64,000 nt of DNA from Aliiruegeria haliotis (lineage in GTDB: Bacteria; Pseudomonadota; Alphaproteobacteria; Rhodobacterales; Rhodobacteraceae). Position numbers and translations under genes: made by a program. The stretch is taken from NCBI RefSeq assembly GCF_003003255.1, contig NZ_PVTD01000003.1:1-64000 (forward strand), in the 5' to 3' direction. The notes beneath the pieces are model-generated. The model saw only the letters and a program-made list of their open reading frames with translations, made no database searches and had not been told where the DNA came from. Shown here in pieces: positions 30,332 through 37,720 of the stretch. Within the stretch, counting starts at the first letter, position 1. Each line of letters begins with the position of its first letter.

Positions 30332-30499
30332 ATGCGTACCCTCTGTATCGCCCTGTTCCTGACGATCTCCGGCAGCGTTTCTGCCAATGCGATGTTCACA
30401 TTCGACCTGCCGCGGCTCACCTTCGCGGAAGATGGCACCAGCGGTACCGGCACGACACGGGGCGCAAACACGCCTGCAACACTGCCCGTCGCGAAATAG
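30332..30499 (+). CDS. Small exported peptide, 55 residues
   Basis: MRTLCIALFLTISGSVSANA is a near-perfect signal peptide, leaving a mature peptide of only about 35 residues that is rich in Gly, Thr and Ala (FAEDGTSGTGTTRGANTP). GGAGG sits 8-12 nt before the ATG, which argues for real translation. There is no cysteine in the mature part and no recognisable family. It lies 65 nt upstream of a tetR gene on the same strand. Such tiny exported products are seen in many Rhodobacterales genomes without a known function. Confidence 0.6.
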   Translation: MRTLCIALFLTISGSVSANAMFTFDLPRLTFAEDGTSGTGTTRGANTPATLPVAK

Positions 30500-30517
30500 G
30501 CTGGCGGGCTTGCCGCT

Positions 30518-30532
30518 ACTGAACCGGTCAGT
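30518..30532. promoter_or_regulatory. Inverted repeat before the TetR gene
   Basis: ACTGA-ACCGG-TCAGT is a perfect 5-bp inverted repeat around ACCGG, 32 nt upstream of the tetR ATG and just after the small exported-peptide gene. Its position fits an autoregulatory TetR operator overlapping the promoter. Confidence 0.5.
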
Positions 30533-30564
30533 TTATTGTGCCCTCGGCAAGGAAGGGCACACCG

Positions 30565-31182
30565 ATGAATGCTGTTGCAGGCCGGATCAAGCGGGGCCGC
30601 AAGTATGACCAGGTCGTGGAGGGCGCGCGTAACGTGTTCCTGCAAGACGGGTTCGAGGGCGCCAGTGTCGATGACATCGCGAAATCGGCCGGCGTCTCCA
30701 AGGCGACACTCTACAGCTACTTCCCTGACAAGAGGCTCCTTTTCATGGAAGTGGCCAGCGGCGAGTGTCGCAGGTCCGCGGACGGGGCCTGCTGCGAGAT
30801 CGACGAGCAACTGCGCCCTCGCGAGGCGCTGACGCAGATCGGTCGAAAGATGGTCGAGTTTTACCTGTCAGGTTTCGGCCAGGCCGTGTTCCGGATCGTG
30901 GTGGCGGAGTCGGGGCGTTTTCCGGAACTGGGGAGGGAGTTCTGGAATAACGGCCCGGCTCAGTCCCGCGCCTTGCTTGCCCGGTACTTCCGGGCCGCAA
31001 CGAAACGGGGCGAGCTCGCGATTGACGATTTCGATCTTGCCGCCGACCAGTTCTCGGAACTTTGCAAGGTGGATCTCTTCCCGCGAATGATACTCGGGCT
31101 TGAAGATTCCTTCTCCGAGGAGGACCGAGCCCGCGTGATAGCGGGCGCGGTCGAAATGTTCGTGGCGCGATATGGGGCGTGA
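30565..31182 (+). CDS. TetR/AcrR-family transcriptional regulator
   Basis: A 205-residue TetR regulator. The N-terminal helix-turn-helix (about residues 12-58) reads VVEGARNVFLQDGFEGASVD, then DIAKSAGVSKATLYSYFPDK, a classic TetR signature. The C-terminal ligand-binding part (residues 70-200) is of the AcrR/YcdC-like C-terminal type (FYLSGFGQAVFRIVVAE, LGREFWNNGPAQSRALLARY). The start at 30565 fits the family; a start 27 nt earlier is possible. The likely targets are itself and the small peptide gene. It ends 8 nt before the convergent RTX gene. Confidence 0.9.
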   Translation: MNAVAGRIKRGRKYDQVVEGARNVFLQDGFEGASVDDIAKSAGVSKATLYSYFPDKRLLFMEVASGECRRSADGACCEIDEQLRPREALTQIGRKMVEFYLSGFGQAVFRIVVAESGRFPELGREFWNNGPAQSRALLARYFRAATKRGELAIDDFDLAADQFSELCKVDLFPRMILGLEDSFSEEDRARVIAGAVEMFVARYGA

Positions 31183-31190
31183 ACGGCGCC

Positions 31191-32375
31191 TCAGAGGATG
31201 AAGTCGCTCGGCACCAGGCCGTCGTCATAGTCCTGCAGAACCACCTTCGAATCCTTGTTCAGCGTAATGATGGTGTCGCCGTCCTTCTGCCGGATCGTCA
31301 GGTCCCTGAACTTGTTGGCAGCCTTGATGACGATCTTGTCGCCCTCGTCGCGGCTGAAGTCGTCGATGTCGTCGTGGCCGAACTTGATCCCCTTGAAGAC
31401 GAACTTGTCGGCGCCGTCCCGGCCGCGGAACCAGTTGCTCTTGTTGTTGCCGAGAATCCAGTCGTCGGCTTCAGAGCCCTCTACGTTTTCGATATTGAAA
31501 AGCTTGTCGATGGTTCCGTAGCCGTCCCGGACACGGCCCTTGATCAGGTTGGCCACGATCCCGGCGTCGCCGCCGTCATAGCGATCCTGATAGTACTGGA
31601 CCCGGTCATCGCCCTTCCCGCCGTAGAAGACATCCTGCCCGCGCAACCCGCTGAAAGTATCGGATCCGTCCGTCCCACGCATCGTGTCATTGCGGTTGGT
31701 CCCGACGACGCGATCGATATCGATAAGCTGATCTACATTCCCGTCCGGACCGATGGCCTTTTCCTTTGCAAGGTTGACGGAAACACCGCGGTTGAACGGA
31801 TGATTTGAGTAGTTCCAATTGTCGTAGCTGACAGTATCCCAGCTATCTCCGTCGGTGCCGACATACTTGTCTGTACCGCCCTTGTCCTTGATGTAGCATC
31901 CGCCCTTTCCGGCCCGGACAACGTCGTCACCAGCCCCGGTTTTGACATCCATGCCCCGGATAAGGGAACGGGGACCGATATAGGTGCTGTCCTCACCGAC
32001 AAGGTTTTCATATGCCTTCCAAGGGTCGTCTATCACGAAATCGTAGAATATTCCGGCATCCAGCCCGGTTTCTGTCAGCTTGACCTGAACTTTCCCGGCC
32101 TTGTTCATCCATTCGACATACTGGATCGTCCCGGAGGTGATGACCGTTTCCCCCGCCCTCTCTCCCTGGGTTGGCTTGAATGTTTTAATATCCGCGAATT
32201 GAACCTTGATCGACCACGGGGACCTGTCGCTTTCGAACTCCCTTCCGTCCCTGTTCTCGTCGTAGGTCAGTCGCAATATTCCCGTTTTCTTGTTGAAGGA
32301 GGTGACGCTGTAGTTCTGAAATTCGGAATATCTGTGGTGATAGTCCTGGAACTTGGTGAATACGACCTTGGCCAT
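31191..32375 (-). CDS. RTX-like calcium-binding protein
   Basis: A 394-residue acidic protein. Residues about 1-150 form a unique N-terminal domain with no signal peptide. From about residue 170 there are degenerate haemolysin-type Gly/Asp-rich nonapeptides: KTGAGDDVVRAGKGG, GTNRNDTMRGTDGSDTFSGL, RGQDVFYGGKGDDR and GRDGADKFVFKG. The C-terminus (DGDTIITLNKDSKVVLQDYD, then DGLVPSDFIL) looks like a type I secretion signal. It is predicted to be secreted in one step and to bind calcium outside the cell, but no type I exporter is encoded nearby. GGGAGA precedes the ATG. It converges with tetR with only 8 nt between. Confidence 0.85.
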   Translation of the reverse strand: MAKVVFTKFQDYHHRYSEFQNYSVTSFNKKTGILRLTYDENRDGREFESDRSPWSIKVQFADIKTFKPTQGERAGETVITSGTIQYVEWMNKAGKVQVKLTETGLDAGIFYDFVIDDPWKAYENLVGEDSTYIGPRSLIRGMDVKTGAGDDVVRAGKGGCYIKDKGGTDKYVGTDGDSWDTVSYDNWNYSNHPFNRGVSVNLAKEKAIGPDGNVDQLIDIDRVVGTNRNDTMRGTDGSDTFSGLRGQDVFYGGKGDDRVQYYQDRYDGGDAGIVANLIKGRVRDGYGTIDKLFNIENVEGSEADDWILGNNKSNWFRGRDGADKFVFKGIKFGHDDIDDFSRDEGDKIVIKAANKFRDLTIRQKDGDTIITLNKDSKVVLQDYDDGLVPSDFIL

Positions 32376-32500
32376 TGTGATCTCCCTATGAAAAAAGTTC
32401 GAACCGCACACCGAGAAACACGCGTGTCAATTTGACACAGCGTCAATTTAGCGGGAATTCTGGATTCGATCAAAGGGCGGGTGCCCGCCAGGGAGCCGGG

Positions 32501-33220
32501 TCAGTCGAGGCGCCGGACCTGCAGTTGGTTGCCTGAGCCGCGACGTGTCTCGAAGATCTTGATCGACTGGACGAGGTCGGAGAGCTTCTTCTTTCCGTAG
32601 CTCCTCGTGTCGAAATCGGGGTTGGCGGCGACGACGTATTGGCCCAGCTGCCCGAGAGCGTACCAGTCGTCGTCCGGGTCGATGGCATCCATTGCCTTCA
32701 GGATGAGGTCGCGTGCCTCGTTGAGCGACTTTGCCTTGTCGGGTTTTCGATCCGCCGGCGTCTTTTCCGATGCGGCGGCGGCGGTATCTATGTTCTCGAG
32801 GAAAATGAACCGCTTGCAGGCTTTCCGGAACGCCTCCGGTGTTTTGCGCTGCCCGATACCAAACACGTCAAGTCCCTGCTCGCGCACCCGGCTGGCAAGG
32901 CGTGTGAAATCGCTGTCCGATGATACTAGGACAAACCCGTCGAACCGCCCCGTGTGCAGCAGGTCCATCGCATCGATCACCAATGCGATGTCGGAAGCGT
33001 TCTTGCCCACGGTGTTGGCCGGTTGGTGATGCGGCACCAGCCCGAATTCCGCCTGCACCTTGGACCAGCCTTTCATCTGGGTGGAGGAGAAGTCGCCGTA
33101 ACAACGACGGACCGACGCCTCGCCATAGGCCGCGATCTCGTCAAAGATCGCCTTGGCAAATTGCGGCGAGGTATTGTCGGCATCGATCAGAACGGCGAGC
33201 AGGGGGCGCTGGTCAGGCAT
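32501..33220 (-). CDS. NYN domain protein with C-terminal LOTUS/OST-HTH domain
   Basis: A 239-residue protein. Residues about 1-150 form a NYN (LabA/DUF88, PIN-like nuclease) domain with acidic positions in AVLIDADNTSP, NASDIALVIDAMDLL and VLVSSDSDFTRLASRVREQG, the arrangement that binds catalytic metal in NYN RNases. After a charged linker (EKTPADRKPDKAKS), residues about 165-239 match the LOTUS/OST-HTH fold (DDDWYALGQLGQYVVAANPD, FDTRSYGKKKLSDLVQS), an RNA-binding domain. It is probably a cytoplasmic RNase or RNA-binding factor. Its ATG overlaps the end of the putative nuclease gene upstream by 8 nt, so the two are coupled. Confidence 0.9.
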   Translation of the reverse strand: MPDQRPLLAVLIDADNTSPQFAKAIFDEIAAYGEASVRRCYGDFSSTQMKGWSKVQAEFGLVPHHQPANTVGKNASDIALVIDAMDLLHTGRFDGFVLVSSDSDFTRLASRVREQGLDVFGIGQRKTPEAFRKACKRFIFLENIDTAAAASEKTPADRKPDKAKSLNEARDLILKAMDAIDPDDDWYALGQLGQYVVAANPDFDTRSYGKKKLSDLVQSIKIFETRRGSGNQLQVRRLD

Positions 33221-33662
33221 GAATTGTCTCCGAAACGAGCTCAAGAAGGGTGTCGGGTTTGTATACATACACGCGGGGGAAAGGACAGGTTTCCAATTCT
33301 ATCTCCGATAGCAGGTCGAACAGCTCCTCTCCCTCCAGAAACCAATCTGCGTGGGTATTCAGGTAAACCAAGAGATCGCATGGCGTGTAGTTTGCGCGAC
33401 CTGCCTTGCGCGACACTGCTTTTCCAACGATGTCCCTGACCTTTTCCGGGTTGTGGCATGCTTCTTCGCCGACGAGCCGAGGCACAGGTTCGGCAGAGGC
33501 CCGATCGTCCTTTGCCTCCTTCGTCCATTTTGCTTGCTCGTCCGGATCGGCGGCCTCCGTCACCTCGATCCCGAATTGCTCCTTGCCGTGGCGAATGAAA
33601 AAATCGGGTCGTTCTCCTTCGAACACTTCGAAAGGGAAAGAGATTGCGCCGGATCTCTCCAT
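33213..33662 (-). CDS. Putative restriction-like nuclease; coding seems to extend upstream of the first ATG
   Basis: The 149-residue frame from the ATG at 33660-33662 contains ERPDFFIRHGKEQFGIEVTE, which looks like the core of a PD-(D/E)XK nuclease fold (Asp, then Glu-Val-Thr), followed by an alpha/beta half ending PRVYVYKPDTLLELVSE. The same frame stays open upstream to about 33810 and reads protein-like (QWTANVPSRLDRRGRQNDLE, then RWVLAGWIGK), yet has no ATG, GTG or TTG there. The gene may have lost its start, use a non-standard start, or be frameshifted near 33700. It overlaps the NYN gene by 8 nt. I assign no firm function. Confidence 0.6.
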   Translation of the reverse strand: MERSGAISFPFEVFEGERPDFFIRHGKEQFGIEVTEAADPDEQAKWTKEAKDDRASAEPVPRLVGEEACHNPEKVRDIVGKAVSRKAGRANYTPCDLLVYLNTHADWFLEGEELFDLLSEIELETCPFPRVYVYKPDTLLELVSETIHA

Positions 33663-33808
33663 TTTGCCTATCCATCCAGCGAGAACCCAACGTTCAAGGT
33701 CATTTTGCCGACCTCTTCGGTCGAGGCGCGATGGAACGTTCGCCGTCCATTGCTCAAGGGGGTGTGAGAGATCAACCGCTTCATGGGCCGACAGAACAAG
33801 CTTGTGCG

Positions 33809-34921
33809 CTAATAGAGCACCACCGACCGGATCGACTCCCCTGCGTGCATCAAATCGAACCCGGTGTTGATCTCGTCCAATGTCATCGTGTGCGTGATCA
33901 TCGGATCGATCTCGATCTTGCCCTGCATGTACCAGTCAACAATCTTCGGCACGTCTGTCCGGCCCCGTGCACCGCCGAAGGCCGTACCGCGCCAGACCCG
34001 CCCGGTGACAAGCTGGAACGGTCGGGTCGAAATCTCTGCCCCGGCCGGCGCGACGCCGATGATGATCGATTCGCCCCACCCCTTGTGGGCAGATTCAAGG
34101 GCTGCCCGCATGACCTGGACATTTCCCGTTGCGTCGAACGTGTAGTCGGCGCCGCCCCGGGTCAGATCGACGAGATAGGGCACAAGGTCGCCTTCGACCT
34201 CCGCCGGGTTGACGAAGTCCGTCATCCCGAAACGCTCGGCCATGGGCTTCTTGTCAGGGTTCAGGTCGACACCGACGATCTGGTCCGCACCGGCCAACCG
34301 CAGCCCCTGGATCACGTTGAGCCCGATCCCCCCGAGGCCGAAGACGATAGCACGGGCGCCGATTTCGACCTTTGCGGTATTGATGACCGCTCCGATGCCT
34401 GTCGTCACGCCGCAGCCGATGTAGCAGATCTTGTCGAAAGGCGCGTCCGGATTGACCTTGGCCAGCGCAATCTCCGGCAGGACCGTGTGGTTGGCGAATG
34501 TCGAGCATCCCATGTAATGTAGGATCGGGTCGCCATCGAGCGTGGAGAACCGCGAGGTCCCGTCGGGCATCAGCCCCTGGCCTTGCGTGCTGCGGATCGA
34601 CTGGCAGAGATTTGTCTTCGGGTTGAGGCAGTATTCGCACTCCCGGCATTCCGGTGTGTAGAGCGGGATCACGTGGTCGCCCGGCTTGAGCGAGGTAACG
34701 CCTGGGCCGCATTCCAGGACCACGCCCGCGCCTTCATGCCCCAGGATCGCCGGAAAGAGCCCTTCCGGATCCGCTCCAGACAGGGTGAACTCGTCAGTAT
34801 GGCAAATTCCGGTGGCCTTGATTTCCACCAACACTTCACCAGCCTTGGGCCCTTCGAGGTTGACCTCCATCACCTCCAACGGCTTGCCGGCCCCGATTGC
34901 CACTGCAGCACGCGTTTTCAT
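33809..34921 (-). CDS. adhC: S-(hydroxymethyl)glutathione dehydrogenase / class III alcohol dehydrogenase
   Basis: Oxidises S-hydroxymethylglutathione, formed from formaldehyde and glutathione, to S-formylglutathione with NAD+. It has 370 residues of the zinc-dependent medium-chain family. The catalytic zinc is held by Cys40 in [12 protein letters not shown] and by GHEGAGVV; the structural zinc by the cysteines in [16 protein letters not shown]. The cofactor motif is [14 protein letters not shown], and [10 protein letters not shown] is typical of class III. The product is the substrate of fghA at 28358-29191. It is divergent from the I78 lipoprotein gene, with 73 nt between the starts. Confidence 0.95.
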   Translation of the reverse strand: MKTRAAVAIGAGKPLEVMEVNLEGPKAGEVLVEIKATGICHTDEFTLSGADPEGLFPAILGHEGAGVVLECGPGVTSLKPGDHVIPLYTPECRECEYCLNPKTNLCQSIRSTQGQGLMPDGTSRFSTLDGDPILHYMGCSTFANHTVLPEIALAKVNPDAPFDKICYIGCGVTTGIGAVINTAKVEIGARAIVFGLGGIGLNVIQGLRLAGADQIVGVDLNPDKKPMAERFGMTDFVNPAEVEGDLVPYLVDLTRGGADYTFDATGNVQVMRAALESAHKGWGESIIIGVAPAGAEISTRPFQLVTGRVWRGTAFGGARGRTDVPKIVDWYMQGKIEIDPMITHTMTLDEINTGFDLMHAGESIRSVVLY

Positions 34922-34994
34922 TGCCCTGTCCTCCGGTTAGACTATCGCAAAATCGTGGGCGAAGAGCCCGAACATTGCAACAAGCGAGAGAGAT

Positions 34995-35453
34995 ATGGAC
35001 CGGAGAATTTGGGGAATAGCAGCGCTCGTCGCGCTTGCAGGTTGCGCGGATCCGTCGAGCCAGCCGGTGACCGAGGAAATGTTCGGGACCGACCCGACCG
35101 TCACGGGAACCCTGCCCGCGGCCGGGACAACAACGGTCGCGCCACTCGACGGCACCGGCCAGACCACCGATCCCGCGGCCGCGGCCGCGGCCGCAACGGC
35201 GGGAGGCGATCCCTTCGCCACGGTCCAGACCTCCGATGCAAGTGGCCTGACCGAACGTCTGCCGGACACCTGCAAGCTTGCCGAGTTCCAGCAGTTCAAC
35301 AACCAGAACGCCGCAACGGTCGAGGCCGCCGGGATCGCCGCGCCCTACCGCGTAATCGCCCCCAACACGATCGTCACACAGGAGTACAACCCGATGCGGG
35401 TGAACTTCTACCTGGGTGGCAATGGCCGGGTGAACCGCATTTCCTGCGGCTGA
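34995..35453 (+). CDS. Lipoprotein with peptidase inhibitor I78 domain
   Basis: A 152-residue protein with the lipobox LVALAGC (Cys at about residue 17). A Pro/Thr/Ala-rich linker with a run of seven alanines (about residues 55-75) leads to a C-terminal I78-type inhibitor domain (about 85-152): LPDTCKLAEFQQFNNQNAAT and YNPMRVNFYLGGNGRVNRIS. Family members inhibit subtilisin-like serine proteases. Here it would be anchored in the periplasm or outer membrane, perhaps protecting against secreted proteases. Two cysteines of the domain (TCKL and the penultimate residue) may pair. Confidence 0.8.
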   Translation: MDRRIWGIAALVALAGCADPSSQPVTEEMFGTDPTVTGTLPAAGTTTVAPLDGTGQTTDPAAAAAAATAGGDPFATVQTSDASGLTERLPDTCKLAEFQQFNNQNAATVEAAGIAAPYRVIAPNTIVTQEYNPMRVNFYLGGNGRVNRISCG

Positions 35454-35760
35454 CGACAGGACACCTGATCGATCCCCCAACCGGCGCCGGTGTTGCGGCA
35501 CTGACGTTCGCAGGGACGTGTCCGCAAGCGCGACGGAGGGCCCCGCGGATCGGTATGGGATGCGTGACACGTGTCCAAAAGGGAGTGGCAGGTTGGTCGC
35601 GGTACGCGCCCTTTCCGGTCCATTCGCTGGCCTGAGCCAGCCCGCGCCTCACGGGTCCACATGGCGGACGATCCGACGAACGCGGCACGCACGATCTCAG
35701 GCAGTGGCAGATCGGGTTCTGCACCATTGCCTTTGACGCGGGCTGCCATAGGGTCGTGCC
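35454..35760. other. 307-nt gap, no gene seen
   Basis: This stretch lies between the I78 lipoprotein gene and the dehydratase gene on the same strand. Frames across it are short or arginine/serine-rich and unconvincing. No strong hairpin with a T-run and no RNA gene is visible. It should hold the promoter of the dehydratase gene. Confidence 0.45.
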
Positions 35761-36555
35761 ATGCAAGAGCCCGTCGACCGAAAACAGATCGTAACCGACA
35801 CGATGGACGCGGCGCGGGCGCAGGCACTGCGGACGTGCCTCGGACTGCCGGCACCTGGACCAGGGGCACCGCTCCCGCCGTTCTTCCATCAGATCTACTT
35901 CTGGGAGCCTGCCCCCGCCGAGGCGCTTGGCCGCGACGGCCATCCTGCGGTCGGACACTTCATTCCCGACATGGGCCTGCCCCGTCGCATGTGGGCTGGC
36001 GGTCGATTGGAGTTCCACGCGCCGCTGCACGCCGGATCGCAGGCGGTGCGCGTCAGCACCATCGCCGCGATGGCGCGCAAACAGGGGCGTACCGGACCGC
36101 TCGGTTTCGTGACCGTGCAGCACGAAATCCGGCAAGCGGGTGTCCTCTGCGTGACCGAGGAACAGGACCTCGTGTACCGCGAGGACCCCGATCCTGCCGC
36201 CCCGCCCCCGCCACCCCGACAAGCGCCGGAGGACAGCGAGCCCGAGTCGCGAGGGTTCGACAGCACGCTGCTGTTCCGCTACTCGGCGCTGACATTCAAC
36301 GGCCACAGGATACACTATGATCCGGACTATGCGCGCGACCTGGAAGGTTACGCGGGGCTGGTCGTGCACGGCCCGCTTCTGGCGCAGTTGCTGATGCTCA
36401 AGGCTGAGGCCATTGCCCCACTCAGGACCTTCCGCTTTCGCGGCGTTCGCGCGCTCATCCTCGGGGAAACCGCTGTTCTGAACCGGTCAGGGCCACGGTT
36501 GTGGATCCGGAATGGCGACGGCGACCTGATCACCGAGGCCGAGGCAGGGCGGTAG
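35761..36555 (+). CDS. HTD2/MaoC-type acyl-CoA hydratase (mesaconyl- or methylfumaryl-CoA hydratase-like)
   Basis: A 264-residue protein with the double hot-dog layout of HTD2-like and 3-methylfumaryl/mesaconyl-C4-CoA hydratases. The N-terminal half has PPFFHQIYFW and RRMWAGGRLEFHAPL; the C-terminal half has DSTLLFRYSALTFNGHRIHY, then DPDYARDLEGYAGLVVHGPL, the catalytic hot-dog segment. A Pro-rich loop (DPAAPPPPPRQAP) joins the halves. It likely adds water to an unsaturated C4-C5 CoA ester; the exact substrate cannot be read from the sequence. It overlaps the convergent transglycosylase gene by 26 nt. Confidence 0.8.
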   Translation: MQEPVDRKQIVTDTMDAARAQALRTCLGLPAPGPGAPLPPFFHQIYFWEPAPAEALGRDGHPAVGHFIPDMGLPRRMWAGGRLEFHAPLHAGSQAVRVSTIAAMARKQGRTGPLGFVTVQHEIRQAGVLCVTEEQDLVYREDPDPAAPPPPPRQAPEDSEPESRGFDSTLLFRYSALTFNGHRIHYDPDYARDLEGYAGLVVHGPLLAQLLMLKAEAIAPLRTFRFRGVRALILGETAVLNRSGPRLWIRNGDGDLITEAEAGR

Positions 36556-37699
36556 CACCCCCGCGAAGCCGATCCAGAAGCGCGGCAGACGCAAAGCCGT
36601 CCGCAGGCAATCCTTCGCGCCGCTGGTAGTTCCGGATCGCCGACCGTGTATTCGGACCCGTCAGGCCATCCACCCCTCCGGTGTCAAAGCCTGCTGCCGA
36701 CAAACGCTGTTGCAACTCCCGCCTGTCGTTCAGGCTCAACGGGCGCTCGTGGCGCGGCCAGGCAGTCGTGAGCGCTGGCCCTCCCCCCAGCCTGTCCGCA
36801 AGGTGGCCAACGGCAATCGCATAGGCATCCGCAGCGTTGTAGGTTCGGATAACCCGGAAATTGTTCAGCAGGAGGAAAGCGGGTCCCTGATGGCCAGCAG
36901 GCAACAGGACGGATCCGCCCCCCTCCCCGCGCAGCGGCGCTCCGGAGATCTCCTTCACCCCTAGGCGCGCCCATGCAGAGACCTCCCGACGGTCCTCCGG
37001 CGCGCCAAGCCCGGCATCGAAGTTCTCGGGCAGAAACACCTCTCGCCCCCAGCCCTCGCCCGGTCGCCAACCGGATTGCCGGAGGTAGTTGGCCGCCGAG
37101 CCAAGCGCATCGGCTGGATCATCGCTCCAGATATCCCGCCGCCCGTCACCATCGAAGTCCACCGCACGATCGAGGTAGGACGTCGGCATGAATTGAGTGT
37201 GCCCCATGGCCCCGGCCCAGCTACCCACCATCCGGCTGGCCGGTATGTCGCCCGCCTCCACGATCCGCAGGGCTGCGACAAGCTGCGCCTCGAACAGCGC
37301 GCCGCGTCGCCCGTCAAAGGCGAGCGACGCCAGTGCATTGAGTGTAGCGATGTCCCCGCGACATGTCCCGAACGCGCTCTCCAGCCCCCAGATCGCCGCA
37401 ACAACTGCCCGAGGCACGCAAAACTCTGCCTCGATGCGGTCGAAGAGGTCCGTGTGCCGCATGAGCACCGCGCGCCCCTCCGCAATGCGTTTCCCGGTCA
37501 CGGCCCGGTCGAGATACTCCCAGATCGGCGTGGTAAACTCAGGCTGGGTGCGATCCCGCGCAACAACCTCGGGCAGGAAGCGGAACGTCGGGCCGACGGC
37601 ATCCAGGGTCTCAACGGAGATGCCCTCTGCCATGGCGCGGAACCGGAAGTCGCGCACCCAACGTGTAAACGCCTTGTCGCGCGCATCCTGCTCCGGCAT
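36530..37699 (-). CDS. Lytic murein transglycosylase (MltB type) with peptidoglycan-binding domain, no signal peptide
   Basis: A 389-residue enzyme of the MltB/SLT_2 family, which cleaves glycan strands of peptidoglycan to 1,6-anhydro products. The catalytic Glu is in IWGLESAFG (about residue 107). Conserved blocks MVGSWAGAMGHTQFMPTSYL, DGDGRRDIWSDDPADALGSA and FRVIRTYNAADAYAIAVGHL follow. The C-terminal 65 residues are a PG_binding_1 domain (LQQRLSAAGFDTGGVDGLTG). Oddly, the N-terminus (MPEQDARDKAFTRWVRDFR) has no signal peptide or lipobox, and no hydrophobic stretch is seen in frame upstream, so how it reaches the periplasm is unclear. Confidence 0.9.
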   Translation of the reverse strand: MPEQDARDKAFTRWVRDFRFRAMAEGISVETLDAVGPTFRFLPEVVARDRTQPEFTTPIWEYLDRAVTGKRIAEGRAVLMRHTDLFDRIEAEFCVPRAVVAAIWGLESAFGTCRGDIATLNALASLAFDGRRGALFEAQLVAALRIVEAGDIPASRMVGSWAGAMGHTQFMPTSYLDRAVDFDGDGRRDIWSDDPADALGSAANYLRQSGWRPGEGWGREVFLPENFDAGLGAPEDRREVSAWARLGVKEISGAPLRGEGGGSVLLPAGHQGPAFLLLNNFRVIRTYNAADAYAIAVGHLADRLGGGPALTTAWPRHERPLSLNDRRELQQRLSAAGFDTGGVDGLTGPNTRSAIRNYQRREGLPADGFASAALLDRLRGGATALPRPR

Positions 37700-37720
37700 G
37701 GCTGTTCCCCTCGGCCCCTG

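Noticed and set aside
35155-35215. GC-rich alanine-codon run in the I78 lipoprotein as a possible mobile or microsatellite element
   Set aside because: It encodes an in-frame Ala/Thr linker between the lipid anchor and the inhibitor domain, which is ordinary for such proteins.
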